NCBI GenBank assembly: GCA_033557675.1
Contig: JAWQRM010000183.1
Span: 1-27,167 of the forward strand
DNA: 27,167 nt
Reading direction: 5' to 3'
DNA from: Coptodactyla brooksi
Lineage: Eukaryota; Arthropoda; Insecta; Coleoptera; Scarabaeidae
Positions 18,431 to 27,167 of this stretch are shown here, piece by piece. A program made the translations under genes and the position numbers. Under the pieces are notes generated by a model. It ran no database searches, was not told where the DNA came from, and saw only the letters and a list, made by a program, of their open reading frames with translations. Positions within the stretch are counted from its first letter, which is position 1. Every line of letters starts with the position of its first letter.

Positions 18431-19679
18431 AATTATAAAATAATATTATTTACAATAACACCGACCATGAAAGGCACACATCAATTTTTAAAAATGATAT
18501 TACTAATTTAATTTAAGTATTATAGTTTTAATTATTAATATTTTGTAACTGAATTGTTATAATACCGGTGATCAGTTAAATGAGACAAATAAGACAAATT
18601 TAACGTACTTTACATTCATGGAATAAGAAATAAACAGTAGATCAAAAATGTCTTTCTTATTTTAGTCTTCAAGTCTCCATTATGGAAACGAACACGCTTT
18701 ACATTTACATTAACAGATTGTAATATGCATTACATATTCCATTTTGTAAGATTTGATGATAAGGTTACTATAAGTACAGGTTGGAATACCAACGGAAATG
18801 TATACCAATAGAGGGAAGAAAATAAATAATATTTGTATCTAAGAATACAAATATCTCAGATCCACGGTATCACTATAACAAAGAAATTCAAAAGTCATCA
18901 ATTATAAACTGACACAAGGATAACGAACAATATAAATAATTAACCAACTATTGTAGCTCGAGCTCATAAAAGACGCATTTATACATAACGTCATCATAGA
19001 ACTATTATCAACATATCGATCCGCAACAAGTACGATAATCGAAGGGAACAAAGAAAAACCGTTAGTTATGAAAATAAGCAAGGGAATTAAGAACGATGAA
19101 ATAAGAAAAGGGGCTGGAATTTAAGGTGGTATTATATAATATATTTAAAGGAAAATCCAACAGCGCCAGAATAGATCATCCAAGATATACTAAAAAAGTT
19201 GCATAAGAAGTAACAATGCGAAAAGTGACAATCAGCGTAAAAATCATACGAACAATTGGACATTTTGTGACAGTTAAGCAGTGGAGGTCATAACCAAGCA
19301 TGACCCTACCAGATAGCTCTGTTACCTAAAATTGCATAACATATTTTGTAAATAGACAAAGTAAAAGTACAGCTTTAGGAAGCCACTCTCCCTCTTTGAA
19401 GGACAGTAAAGAAATAACTGAAAATGATATATTTTCTAAATAGCTAATATATATTCCAAACCGGTTACAATAAAATTGGACCTGAAATTTGGTCTTATCA
19501 TTAAGTAGTATCATTATTGAGGCATAACCGAGGTACCCTTTCAATTTATTTCTTAGTGAATGCTAATACGTACTTAACCCGTACCTCCTTACTTATAAGC
19601 AGGTGAGAAAAAATACAATGCACCTCTCTGCAATGCATCTACCACTAGAGGGTATATAACTCAGAACCATTTCACCCCC
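18431..19679. other. Unassigned; weak LINE-like trace at about 18960-19130
   Basis: AT-rich. A + frame at about 18960-19130 reads IIELLSTYRSATSTIIEGNK, then KPLVMKISKGIK. This resembles the stretch before the 'G(V/I)KQG' motif of LINE reverse transcriptases. The key QGD residues are not present and no other RT motif is found, so I do not call it as an element. Confidence 0.2.
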
Positions 19680-19794
19680 TACAACCCCTAAACATTGCAA
19701 AATTTTAAATAGCACATTTTTTTTATTTCAGCACGGTCCCCACTTCGTTTTAAATAATTTAGTGTTATTTGTGAGTGTTTATGTGTGAAGAACA

Positions 19795-20001
19795 TTATAA
19801 TTGTTGTTCGAAGTGTACTCCATCAGATTCTCTGCAAGCATTAAATCGCCGTAACATTTCTCTCGTGCAAGTGGCTGTGATCATTGCTGGCGTGACTGTC
19901 TTACATGCATCCCGGATTCTGCTCTGGAGGTCCTGCAGATCCGTAGAAGGAGTCTTATACACAATTTCTTTCACGTGACGCTTGCAACGGGATGCTTGCA
20001 A
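19795..20001 (-). pseudogene. C-terminal remnant of a Tc1-like transposase
   Basis: An open frame of 68 codons ending inside the element. It contains VKEIVYKTPSTDLQDLQSRI and RDACKTVTPAMITATC, then REMLRRFNACRESDGVHFEQ. The layout 'VYxTP..DL..RI..AC..VTP.M......R...C....G.HFE' is the standard tail of Tc1-like transposases. No catalytic residue is included. The apparent Met start is accidental. Confidence 0.8.
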
Positions 20002-20013
20002 GCGCTTGCAAGC
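19994..20013. repeat. 20-bp perfect palindrome
   Basis: GCTTGCAAGCGCTTGCAAGC is its own reverse complement and also a tandem pair of the palindromic decamer GCTTGCAAGC. A third partial copy (GCTTGCAA) starts at 19980. It lies at the break point of the transposase remnant. Confidence 0.9.
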
Positions 20014-20195
20014 CCATCAGACGCAAAGGGGCGACTAGATGCTGCGTACCATAATTACTACATCCCATACTTAAACCGCATTTTCTCAAAAAAATTCTTA
20101 TGAATGAATATGACGAACGAAGTGGAGACTCTGCTGAAATAAAAAAAAATCGAGTGGTGCTATTTAAAATTTTGAACTTAGAGTAGACACCTGTA

Positions 20196-22074
20196 TATCC
20201 GCAGTCTTACGATTCCAACTGTATTTATAGGACATCAGTTTTTCTTCTCATAGTACCTTTCAAATATGAACCAAGTGAATTCAACTAAATGGATATGCAA
20301 ATAAACTCATAATCACATAACTAACAGTATAGCCAATTTGCAATACTGTAATAATGGTGTGTTAATAAAATTACGTGATTACATCTCTAGGCAATGGTTA
20401 CACTCCGTTATTTTCCAAAATAGTATATTGATATTTTTTCAAAATATTTTCAACTGCATCAACTAATATTTAATAGTATTCTCGGCCAGATGGCACGCGT
20501 AGGTATTGCAGGTATCGGTAACGTATTATTGACCAGATCGGCATTAAAACTCATTATTCAACTCCATTAGGCTCCGGCATCTAATCGTCATCGGGTTGCC
20601 GTGTTCTTCTATACGTTAGTTATTCCAGTTGAGACAGCCTACCATTAAATCAGTGATGAATGTGAATTCATAACAAACTCGGGGTGCCTGAAGCCGTGAA
20701 AGTTACGTGGCAGGGTCCGGACAATTAGAGAATTGGATTTAGCGTTGTATTTCTTATTTCGTCCAATAGTTGTTATAATTGGCCTAATTGTCTGTCGGCA
20801 CATAGCAAAGATGAGTGGAAAAATAGAAGTAAATACTAGAAGTTGTTGACACGTTCAGAGAAAATATCTTGTTAGACTTGTTTACAGTTATACTTTAGAT
20901 CTGCCTCGGGCAGTCTCGAACAGAGGGGTCGTAAGAATCGATTCTTAATTTAACTTTATAGCTTTTCCAATGTTCAAAAAATGACATAAATGAGAGGGCC
21001 ATTCATAGTTAAATCGCTTAAAATTACTAAATTACTATTAAAATATTCACGATTTCATGTGCACGGTAGCGTGAAAAGAATAGCAGCAATATCACACATA
21101 GGAATAGCACACTGGAATACCACATACAAGCGCCTTTCAGATTTTAAGTTATCCAAGTTAGCATCATAGGGAACAATTATATGGATTTCTATACAATTTT
21201 GCAATTACATAGCTTATTTTTGCGACTTTCCATTTACCAGTTGTAAATGTGTTGATATATTTAAAGCATGACTCCCTACCATATTTCATTCTAAAAAATG
21301 GTAAAATTAGACTAACTCGTGTATCAAAAGTCATAAATACCACAACAGCAGCAGATTACTCCCTATGGTAAAATTACTAACGAAATGTAAACCTCAAATA
21401 ATAAATCAAACGGCAAATTCATTTGCAGTACACTTAAGGTATTTCTACCTTTTCCAAAATAACACATTCCAATATAAAAATTGTAATTATCAGAAATCAA
21501 AGGTGTAATATTCAACAGTCTGAACTCCACGATGGGTTTCGCTGTAATTTGATTGCTGATAAAAATTCGAACGAAATTTCCATCAGAGCAACTTCAATTT
21601 ATTACCAGGCTTTCCAATACTTAGAGATTTATTACAAGGCTGGATTATCTCCATCCTCAATGAAAAGTTATAAAAATTATAGTTACAGGAAAGCCCGCTA
21701 AGCTCCCTCTCAAAAGTATTACCTTTCATTTAGTCCTTACTTTTCCTCTACTTTTTCAGAATAATCCTTCGTCGTTTTATTAAATGAGGTATTTTGAATT
21801 TGAAGATACGCTCGCGCTATCTATTGTTACTTTTTAATGCACGAAGGAATACAAAATTTTTATGCAACTTTCTACCTGTCGTTCATTGGTTCTATTTTTT
21901 AAAATACGTAGCATATTTTCGCAGGGAAGAAATACAAAGTTCAAACAGTAACAAAATGCTTTCGCCTTCTAGTCTCTTTACAATATATTATATTAACAAA
22001 TATAAATATACTTTGCTAGATGTTAAAAACAAATCTGTAACTAGATTATAATGGTCTATTTAATTTCATTTTGC
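20196..22074. other. Long stretch without an assigned gene
   Basis: AT-rich, with a slightly higher-GC section at about 20480-20720 that has no credible frame. About 21595-21645 contains an imperfect repeat (TTTATTAC(C/A)AGGCT). The 85-codon frame at 21794-22051 matches nothing I know and contains low-complexity hydrophobic codons expected of T-rich DNA. Confidence 0.3.
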
Positions 22075-22076
22075 TA

Positions 22077-22635
22077 TTGGGTTGTTCAGAAAGCAATTTC
22101 GTTTTTTTTGGTGAAAATGATTCCGATGTTAGCATGATTCCGCACTCATAAAACCTTGCTGACAAAATACTAATCCAAGTCATTTTTGACAGCCTGATCT
22201 GAAGTAAAGGTTTTGCCATCCAAAAGATTTGGTTGAAACCGAAACAAGTAATAGTGTGAAGGTGTAAGATCTGGAGAATATGGTGGGTGTGGTAATTTTG
22301 CAAAATTTCAAAAAATTTTATGATTTTTTTCCATTTTTGGAAAAATTTTGCAAACCAGTTCTGACAATACATCTTCTCCATGTACGTTTTTACCTTTTTT
22401 GTAATGAAAAAGCAATATGTGCCGAAAATGCTGCTTTTAATTCTCCTTGTTTCATAAGACACAAAAGGAAAACAATTGCACAGAACCGAACAAAATATTT
22501 TAACACATAAACTTTACAATGTTAGCTGTCGGAATATATAATGCATATACGGTTTAGAATGGTTAATGTTGGCTGGTTAAAATACAAATAACGCCTCTGG
22601 TGCGAAAAATACGAATTACCTTCCTAACAACCCTA
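22077..22635 (-). mobile_element. Short mariner derivative, same family as 11845-12783
   Basis: Flanked by TA at 22075-22076 and 22636-22637. The left end TTGGGTTGTTCAGAAAGCAA and the right end read on the - strand (TAGGGTTGTTAGGAAGG) match each other and the TIRs of the 11.8-kb element. Both ends continue into AATTTCG/AATTCG and T-rich DNA. At 559 bp it is a heavily deleted copy keeping the two ends of the transposase gene. An uninterrupted 138-codon reverse frame (22046-22462) crosses it but is out of the transposase frame in places and overruns the TIR, so it is not a gene. Confidence 0.9.
22130..22460 (-). pseudogene. Deleted mariner transposase relic
   Basis: On the - strand, N-terminal remnants (SMKQGELKAAFSAHIAF-like residues near 22455-22400 and NWFAKF near 22358-22341) are followed by low-complexity DNA. 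Then comes the C-terminal segment PPYSPDLTPSHYYLF at about 22287-22243. The third catalytic Asp is His here (codon 22254-22256). LLDGKTFTSDQAVKNDLD and a stop follow. It lacks everything between the N-terminal DNA-binding part and the third Asp region. Confidence 0.85.
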
Positions 22636-22639
22636 TATC

Positions 22640-23040
22640 TTTCTTTTATTATATTTTGTTACTAATAACTTGTATCACCCTGTACATGTTAATATGACAT
22701 TAGTCAAACTTTGATCTCCACGAACTTTAATTTTAAGTTATAATTATTGACGCACAATACCAATTACACCAATCAAGATAAAGTTTTATTGAATTCTAAC
22801 AATCTTATGCATACAGTGTTTCATAAGGTATGAAACACCCCACAATAAATGAATTATGCAACAACGGTTATTTGAATAGTGTGCAGTATACCTAATAGAA
22901 GGTATAGATGTGCATTTTTAAATTAAAAGCGGATACGAAGAAAGCGGGCACATTTTTGTGTAGAAGTGATTGAAAATGTTAAAGGACGAAAAATTAATGG
23001 ATATCCGGCGAAATATACACAAACATTGTAAGATATTTAC
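22640..23040. other. Unassigned AT-rich spacer
   Basis: No recognised gene, repeat or RNA. Confidence 0.3.
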
Positions 23041-23041
23041 T

Positions 23042-23150
23042 GCTCGACCCACGTTTCACTGACCAGATCAACATCATCAGGAGTGGTCAGAGATAAATCA
23101 GGGACCCTTTGTCGTTGATCGCTCCCCTGGTTTGGTTAAGTGGTAATTAT
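23042..23150 (-). mobile_element. PLE 3'-end-like fragment with hammerhead-like core
   Basis: On the - strand, CTGATGATG (about 23078-23070) is followed by a short weak stem and then GTGAAACGT (about 23057-23049). CTGATGA and GAAA are the two conserved hammerhead core strings in the correct order and spacing. Upstream sequence (to about 23150) is less AT-rich than its surroundings. No RT or GIY-YIG remnant is visible, so the PLE assignment rests on the motif alone. Confidence 0.4.
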
Positions 23151-23729
23151 TGACTAACTTTGCAACAATACCAAAGATTCCAAATTTTCAAAACCAAAGA
23201 TTCCAAACATTGTTCAGCCAATTGCTATTGAACTGGATGAATTTAAAAAGCTAAAATAAGATAAATTTGGAATTTACCATTTATCTTCAGCCACTTGCTA
23301 CAAGTGCAGCCTTATAGTACTTCTTCATTCTTATCCTATAAGTTAAGAATTTAAAAACAGCGGTCCTTCTCGTTTCATAAAAAATAACGACTCAAGAGAA
23401 CACCTAAAAACATTAAATCGCAACTGCCCATCCTGAGATTCTATAAACTCGACTCTGACCTATTCTAAAATAGAGGACAAAACAAACTTTGGCAAAATTA
23501 CTCCTACAATTCCTTCACCCTGAAAGATTGAAAATTTTTTCTGTATTCTACATACTCAGTATTCAGCTATTTATTTTATTATGTACCGCACTATTGTTGC
23601 ATGTTACAGTAATTATTTTACGATCAGATGTGCTGCAATTAAAGTTATCCACAATCATTTTTTTCCGGCCGCTTTCTTTGGTTTGTGATATTTTACGTAA
23701 ATGTCAAAAATAATATGCCCTTTTATGCA
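23151..23729. other. Unassigned, with a small tandem repeat
   Basis: ACCAAAGATTCCAAA occurs twice (23170-23184 and 23193-23207), 23 bases apart. The frame at 23489-23713 is hydrophobic because the DNA is T-rich; it shows no family and I do not call it. Confidence 0.3.
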
Positions 23730-23977
23730 TATGACTGTCAGACGCACACCCAGATTTGGTTTTGGCATATGATGCACCTCTGTGGATCACACCTAACCTT
23801 GCTGAGAACTGTCAAGTTTGACGTTTCCAACTGGGTAACCAGATATCTGTTTTATTGTACAGATGTCGCTGTAGTAACAAAGCGAACCATTATTATAGCG
23901 ACAATAACAAGATGTCTGTGTATTACAGAGCTGTCAATGCATTAGCCGTGGTTTGGACTGCAACTCTTACGGACTCA
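23730..23977 (+). promoter_or_regulatory. Probable promoter / 5' UTR of the USP8-domain gene
   Basis: Three CTGTCA motifs lie within about 200 bases (about 23736, 23808 and 23930). The middle one is part of a GTCAA-GT-TTGAC near-palindrome. A CCTAACCTTG element is at about 23791. An acceptor-like TGTGTATTACAG ends at 23928, so an upstream non-coding exon is possible. No TATA box is evident. The assignment follows from position only. Confidence 0.3.
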
Positions 23978-24396
23978 ATGGGCACAATATTAAAAGATTT
24001 GCATATTACGAGGAAAATGGACGAATTGGATGACATTGCGGGATCTAGTTTGCCCTCCGGAGATACTTACTATTTCAGGCATAAAACAATTGGGAAGTAA
24101 GCTGTATAAACTTCATGCTTACGTATACTCATATACCTGCATTTTTCAGATTGTATAGTATTGCGCATAGTTATTACCGCGATCTCAAAAGAAATATGCA
24201 TGACGAAGAACTGGCATACATATACTCGTACAGGTTTTTGAAACTATTCCAAAGGATTTATGAGACAGAAGCAAATAAATACTTGTTTGTAGAAGAATTT
24301 GGGAAGGTTTACGGGAATGCTTTAGAAATCTTTTCCAATTTACGACACTCACTGCGTCAACGTTACGTTGCGTTACAAACTCAACTTTCAATTTAA
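23978..24396 (+). CDS. Stand-alone USP8_dimer-domain protein, two exons
   Basis: The best-supported host gene in the window. Exon 1 codes from ATG 23978 to 24096, an intron of 53 bp (24097-24149) has GTAAGC at its start and ATTTTTCAG at its end, and exon 2 runs from 24150 to TAA at 24394-24396. Splicing keeps the frame (GGG AA|A TTG) and gives 121 residues. The product starts MGTILKDLHITRKMDELDDI. Its core IGKLYSIAHSYYRD, then HDEELAYIYSYRFLKLFQRI and a C-terminal helix SNLRHSLRQRY, follows the helical N-terminal dimerisation domain of the deubiquitinase USP8 (also in AMSH/STAMBP), with the DEE-A-Y-Y--(R/K)(Y/F) signature. No rhodanese or protease domain follows; no usable donor precedes the stop. 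In-frame ATGs at 23912 and 23855 would add 22 or 41 residues lacking family similarity, so I prefer 23978. Likely role: endosomal adaptor-type interactions (inference). Confidence 0.75.
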
Positions 24397-24522
24397 ATTT
24401 AATATGTTTGCGTAAAATGAGAATTCTCATAAAATAGTAATAACATACTTGTATGTAACCTTTTCTTGTTTTATATTCGTGTAAGTTAATTAATAATTAA
24501 CTTATTTCTTGTTTATTACGTT

Positions 24523-24528
24523 AATAAA
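24523..24528 (+). promoter_or_regulatory. AATAAA polyadenylation signal
   Basis: A canonical hexamer 127 bases after the stop codon of the USP8-domain gene, fitting a short 3' UTR. AT-rich DNA yields such hexamers often, so the support is positional. Confidence 0.5.
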
Positions 24529-25093
24529 ATGAGCTTTCGAAAGGTATTAAATGTTTATGGTCTGCTAGATATTTTAAGTTAATTGAAATTATTTTCCCAA
24601 TTAAAAAAAAATTATTAAATTTTAATTAATTATTTCTTATGATCATATGTCATATATCGAGAATATACTAGCCTAGTAAATACACTATTCATTGAACAAA
24701 TATTATATGTTATTTACTCAATAACGTGAGTGGAGTTGTCTGCGTATAATCAAATTAGTACTAATTTTAATCACTTGATTATTAAAAAAAGGTGTAGCAT
24801 TTTGTGAATACCTTGGATCTTCTCGAAAAAATAAGAATTGTGCAAGCTAAAGCTTTATATCAAACTAGGAACAGAAAACTGCAATTAAACTTAATAAATT
24901 TATCACCCACTTTGTGAGCTATATTGTTAAGCTCGGCAAGTGAATTATTGCAAACGGAAACATTAAAGTGTGATTCGCAAAATTACTTCTTTTTTCTTTA
25001 TAAACGTATACAAGATTTTCAACTCAAAATAAGGTAGTGTTAAAAATACCGCCATAAGTATAATATTGATTTTATGATTTAAACAAATATTTC

Positions 25094-25121
25094 TCTGTGG
25101 TGAGTCATTTCTCACCACAGA
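25094..25121. repeat. Perfect 11-bp stem-loop
   Basis: TCTGTGGTGAG (25094-25104) pairs with CTCACCACAGA (25111-25121) around a 6-base loop. Its GC content is higher than its surroundings. It is too short for a pre-miRNA on its own and has no trailing T-run of note. Confidence 0.7.
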
Positions 25122-25765
25122 CCACCCGCGACTTACCATACTTGCCATAACACGCTCATCATTATATTTAAAAAAGAAACAGATATAGCCATAAGGGCTG
25201 ATACGTTAACTGAAAATCAATAAGGGCACTCAACTTAAACGCAAAGTTTGTTTAATTCCTAGTATTAGGAGTTATTTTGAGTAAAATAGTATAATAAGTT
25301 GCACCTACGCATTTTGCTATAGTAACTACTAATATCATTAAAGCCATTATGAAAATCTAGTAGTAACCATATACACTAACCTGTGATGTGCAGACTGGGG
25401 AGCAGTTTAATCAATTTAGTTCAACTTATTAAACGTTTGGTATTGAATTATAAACCGTTGGAGTCTTTGACATGAACAAATTCCATAGAGAAGGTCCATA
25501 ACTTTATTATTTTACTTCGTTGAATAACAATGCAAATTACGTACTTATATTTGGTTTCAAAATTTCACGACAAATTTGGTAAGACCATGAAGTTCATCAA
25601 TATTAAATACATGTATATGTTGTCGCCCTTGCTTTATCTGGCACATCATGAATTTGATATAAACTCTTTGAACAGTATTTTTCATTTTTCTTTTTTGTCG
25701 AGTACTTTCAACTTATACTATTAACAAAGATTCTTTTGCTTGATGCGTTTGGACCGCTTGAACAT

Positions 25766-25872
25766 AAAAAAGAAACAAATATAATTTTCTTTCCAAGCAA
25801 TAGATAGAGGTACAGGCTTTCATATAAAAATAAAATTGGAAAGAAAATTATACCTGTCTCTTTTTTTATTTC
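25766..25872. repeat. Small fold-back sequence
   Basis: ATAATTTTCTTTCCAA (25781-25796) and TTGGAAAGAAAATTAT (25836-25851) are perfect 16-bp inverted arms around about 39 bases. The similarity continues outward through AAAAAAGAAAC-like and GTCTCTTTTTT sequence. It may be a tiny MITE remnant. Confidence 0.65.
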
Positions 25873-25893
25873 AAAACAGTTCTTACTTTAAAA

Positions 25894-26001
25894 ATGCGCT
25901 TGGTATATGCCGTGTTTTTTCTTATATTTCTGTTGGCCGCTTTTGTAAGGCCGTTTCAGTTTCCACAAACAAATTTTCAATATTTTTCTTGCGGTAGTTG
26001 A
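25894..26001 (+). CDS. Possible small secreted peptide (speculative)
   Basis: A 35-residue frame with AAAA before its ATG, a context favoured in insects. It starts MRLVYAVFFLIFLLAAFVRP, which reads as a signal peptide: one Arg near the start, a 15-residue hydrophobic core and small residues before RP. A short tail with one Cys follows. TTATTTCAAAACAG ending at about 25879 resembles a splice acceptor. T-rich DNA produces hydrophobic codons by chance, and no family is recognised. Confidence 0.18.
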   Translation: MRLVYAVFFLIFLLAAFVRPFQFPQTNFQYFSCGS

Positions 26002-26368
26002 TTATATTATGACGTTTTATTCAGTAGACTAATATGTGCGCGTGTCCACTTGTGCTGTCTGAGGTTTTTGTGTCTTAATGAGTTTATCCAGTTTTTTGTT
26101 CATTGTTTTGTGTTTCTTCACGTATCAACGTTTCTTAAGTGGCTGATGCTGATATGATGTTCTACGAGTATTTCGCTCAGCTTTATTGCTTTTGTGGTAT
26201 TGGTGATATCTCCTTGTATTCAGGCTATTGTATTGATCTTTTTATGAAAATGTTTAGGCTATTTTCAAATACTTTGAAAAAGTATATTTTTCGTTCAATG
26301 TTATAATTATGGCATTTAAATTTGGTTAAATGCCCTGCTTTCGTTAATCAACCTGTGACGATATATTG

Positions 26369-26960
26369 AAAATGCAAAAGTTTACCGTTTAGTTTTGCCG
26401 TAGACTGCTCAACAGTTACAAGCATTAGAGAAAAATGATCCGAGCAGAAGGCTGGAATTTTGTAATTTTTATGATGAATCCACGTTCAACAACAATGGCC
26501 GTTTTAATAGAAATGGGCACATCCTTGTTAGTGGAGTCAGACTAACCCGCGATTGATTGCAAAAAATTTTCAAACAAGATAATTTTCAAACAAGAATTAA
26601 GTTAAATGCGTGGTGTGGAATTGCTGCAAACGCATCAATTGTTAAATAAAACCCTTCAAAATTATTTGGAGGAATTGCCTGCAGTCGACAGTAGTGGAGT
26701 GTATTTTTGGCAAAACGATGTTTTGCTGCATAACGATAGAATGCATGCAACTTGATTATATTAGCAATATAACTAATGCCTCAACTCATGGACCGGTGCA
26801 GCGGTTTACACCTTCGCCCTAACTTACACCTTTGGGTTTTGTTTGCAGGGGCTATATTCAAGATAACCTGTATTTTGCAAATCCAATTAATGTCGACATT
26901 CTAAGAAAAAGAATGATTCATTCTTATCGCTAAATATTTCAAAATTTACTGCTAAAATCA
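26369..26960 (+). pseudogene. Tc1-like transposase relic
   Basis: A + strand relic beginning within the linker before the catalytic domain (NAKVYRLVL). RRLEFCNFYDESTFNNNGRF at about 26446-26505 holds the first catalytic Asp (26473-26475). After frame changes, LNKTLQNYLEELPAVDSSGV and FWQNDVLLHND appear, the second Asp being 26717-26719. The third motif reads TPSP, stop, LTPLGFVCRGYI, with Gly (26835-26837) replacing Asp. INVDILRKRMIHSYR ends it near 26930. The pattern 'DESTFNNNG' and 'LTPLDFxLWGY' is that of arthropod Tc1-like elements, related to but distinct from the copies at 2.5 and 16 kb. TIRs were not found. Confidence 0.8.
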
Positions 26961-27167
26961 ATATTAAGAGTAACTCGTATGTGTCAACTGTGTATTCAAC
27001 ATAACGGCTTCCAATATGAGCCACTTATATAAACACTACATTTTCCTTAGTTTTCTTAAATTCATTTTGAAAATATTATTCAATTTCTTATTTATTGACA
27101 TCAATTCATTATTAACAAAGTTTACATTCCTGAAACTTAACTTTTAATACATCGTTGTAATCAGAGA
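26961..27167. other. Unassigned window end
   Basis: AT-rich, no feature recognised. It may include the 3' flank of the Tc1-like relic. Confidence 0.3.

Larger units (their letters stand above)
19682..20193 (-). mobile_element. Short non-autonomous Tc1-like element
   Basis: Bounded by TA on both sides (19680-19681 and 20194-20195). The ends are inverted: TTGCAAAATTTTAAATAGCA on the left (about 19695-19714) corresponds to the reverse complement of about 20160-20177. The shared block continues through the T-run, ATTTCAGCA and CCACTTCG, so TIRs are about 60-65 bp. The right end read inward begins CAGGTGTC, like other Tc1-like termini. At 512 bp it retains only the C-terminal transposase remnant. 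Confidence 0.88.
24550..26368. other. Stretch without an assigned gene; contains two hairpins
   Basis: AT-rich. It contains the two stem-loops listed separately and one small signal-peptide-like frame at 25894-26001. The frame at 25530-25724 shows no family. From about 25990 to 26240 the reverse strand has a lysine- and asparagine-rich frame that I could not assign. Confidence 0.3.

Noticed and set aside
22046..22462. 138-codon reverse-strand frame, the longest in the window
   Set aside because: It runs through the mariner derivative out of its true frame in places and through the TIR. The real transposase pieces are in other frames.
23489..23713. Hydrophobic 74-codon frame as a membrane protein
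   Set aside because: The hydrophobicity follows from T-rich codons, and there is no family, splice signal or transcript cue.
24963..25148. 61-codon reverse frame over the 25.1-kb stem-loop
   Set aside because: It crosses the palindromic stem and low-complexity DNA, with no recognisable domain.
1..27167. tRNA, rRNA or CRISPR array
   Set aside because: No cloverleaf-like block with a GGTTCRA-type T arm, no conserved rRNA string and no regularly spaced repeat was seen on either strand. A covariance scan was not possible.

Overview
The window is AT-rich eukaryotic DNA, almost certainly from an arthropod and probably an insect. The evidence is a dense layer of decayed DNA transposons of insect types (Tc1-like, mariner, pogo-like, piggyBac-like), a Penelope-like retroelement (PLE) with RT and GIY-YIG parts, and one compact gene with a 53-bp GT-AG intron and a nearby AATAAA. 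There is no bacterial gene organisation, rRNA, tRNA or CRISPR array.

Layout. 1-1380 is unassigned, with a higher-GC block at about 320-1260. 1390-2050 (-) is a Mos1-type mariner transposase relic. 2513-3927 (+) is a Tc1-like element with TIRs longer than 90 bp and a locally duplicated hairpin in its transposase. It abuts a piggyBac-like transposase relic at 3930-4862 (-). 5960-6660 is a higher-GC, promoter-like block. 6832-9959 is a pogo-like element whose transposase relic (-) sits between inverted arms of roughly 0.75-0.9 kb. 10088-10228 looks like a terminal coding exon followed by a UTR-like stretch. 11845-12783 (-) is an internally rearranged mariner. 13135-13494 is a fold-back element with a probable 8-bp target duplication. 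16030-16790 (+) is a DD41D Tc1-like relic. About 17150-18430 (-) is a 5'-truncated PLE carrying an inverted internal duplication. 19682-20193 is a short non-autonomous Tc1-like element. 22077-22635 is a second short copy of the 11.8-kb mariner family. 23040-23150 is a PLE 3'-end-like fragment. 23978-24396 (+) is the one convincing host gene, a two-exon gene for a free-standing USP8-type dimerisation domain. 26369-26960 (+) is another Tc1-like relic.

None of the transposases looks active. All have stops, frameshifts, deletions or lost catalytic acidic residues. The most unusual points are the stand-alone USP8_dimer-like gene, the long-armed pogo-like element, the PLE inversion bounded by palindromes, the fold-back element with PLE-style hammerhead-like motifs in both arms, and two mariner copies that share a deletion junction. 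All family assignments were made by reading translations by eye, with no database search.
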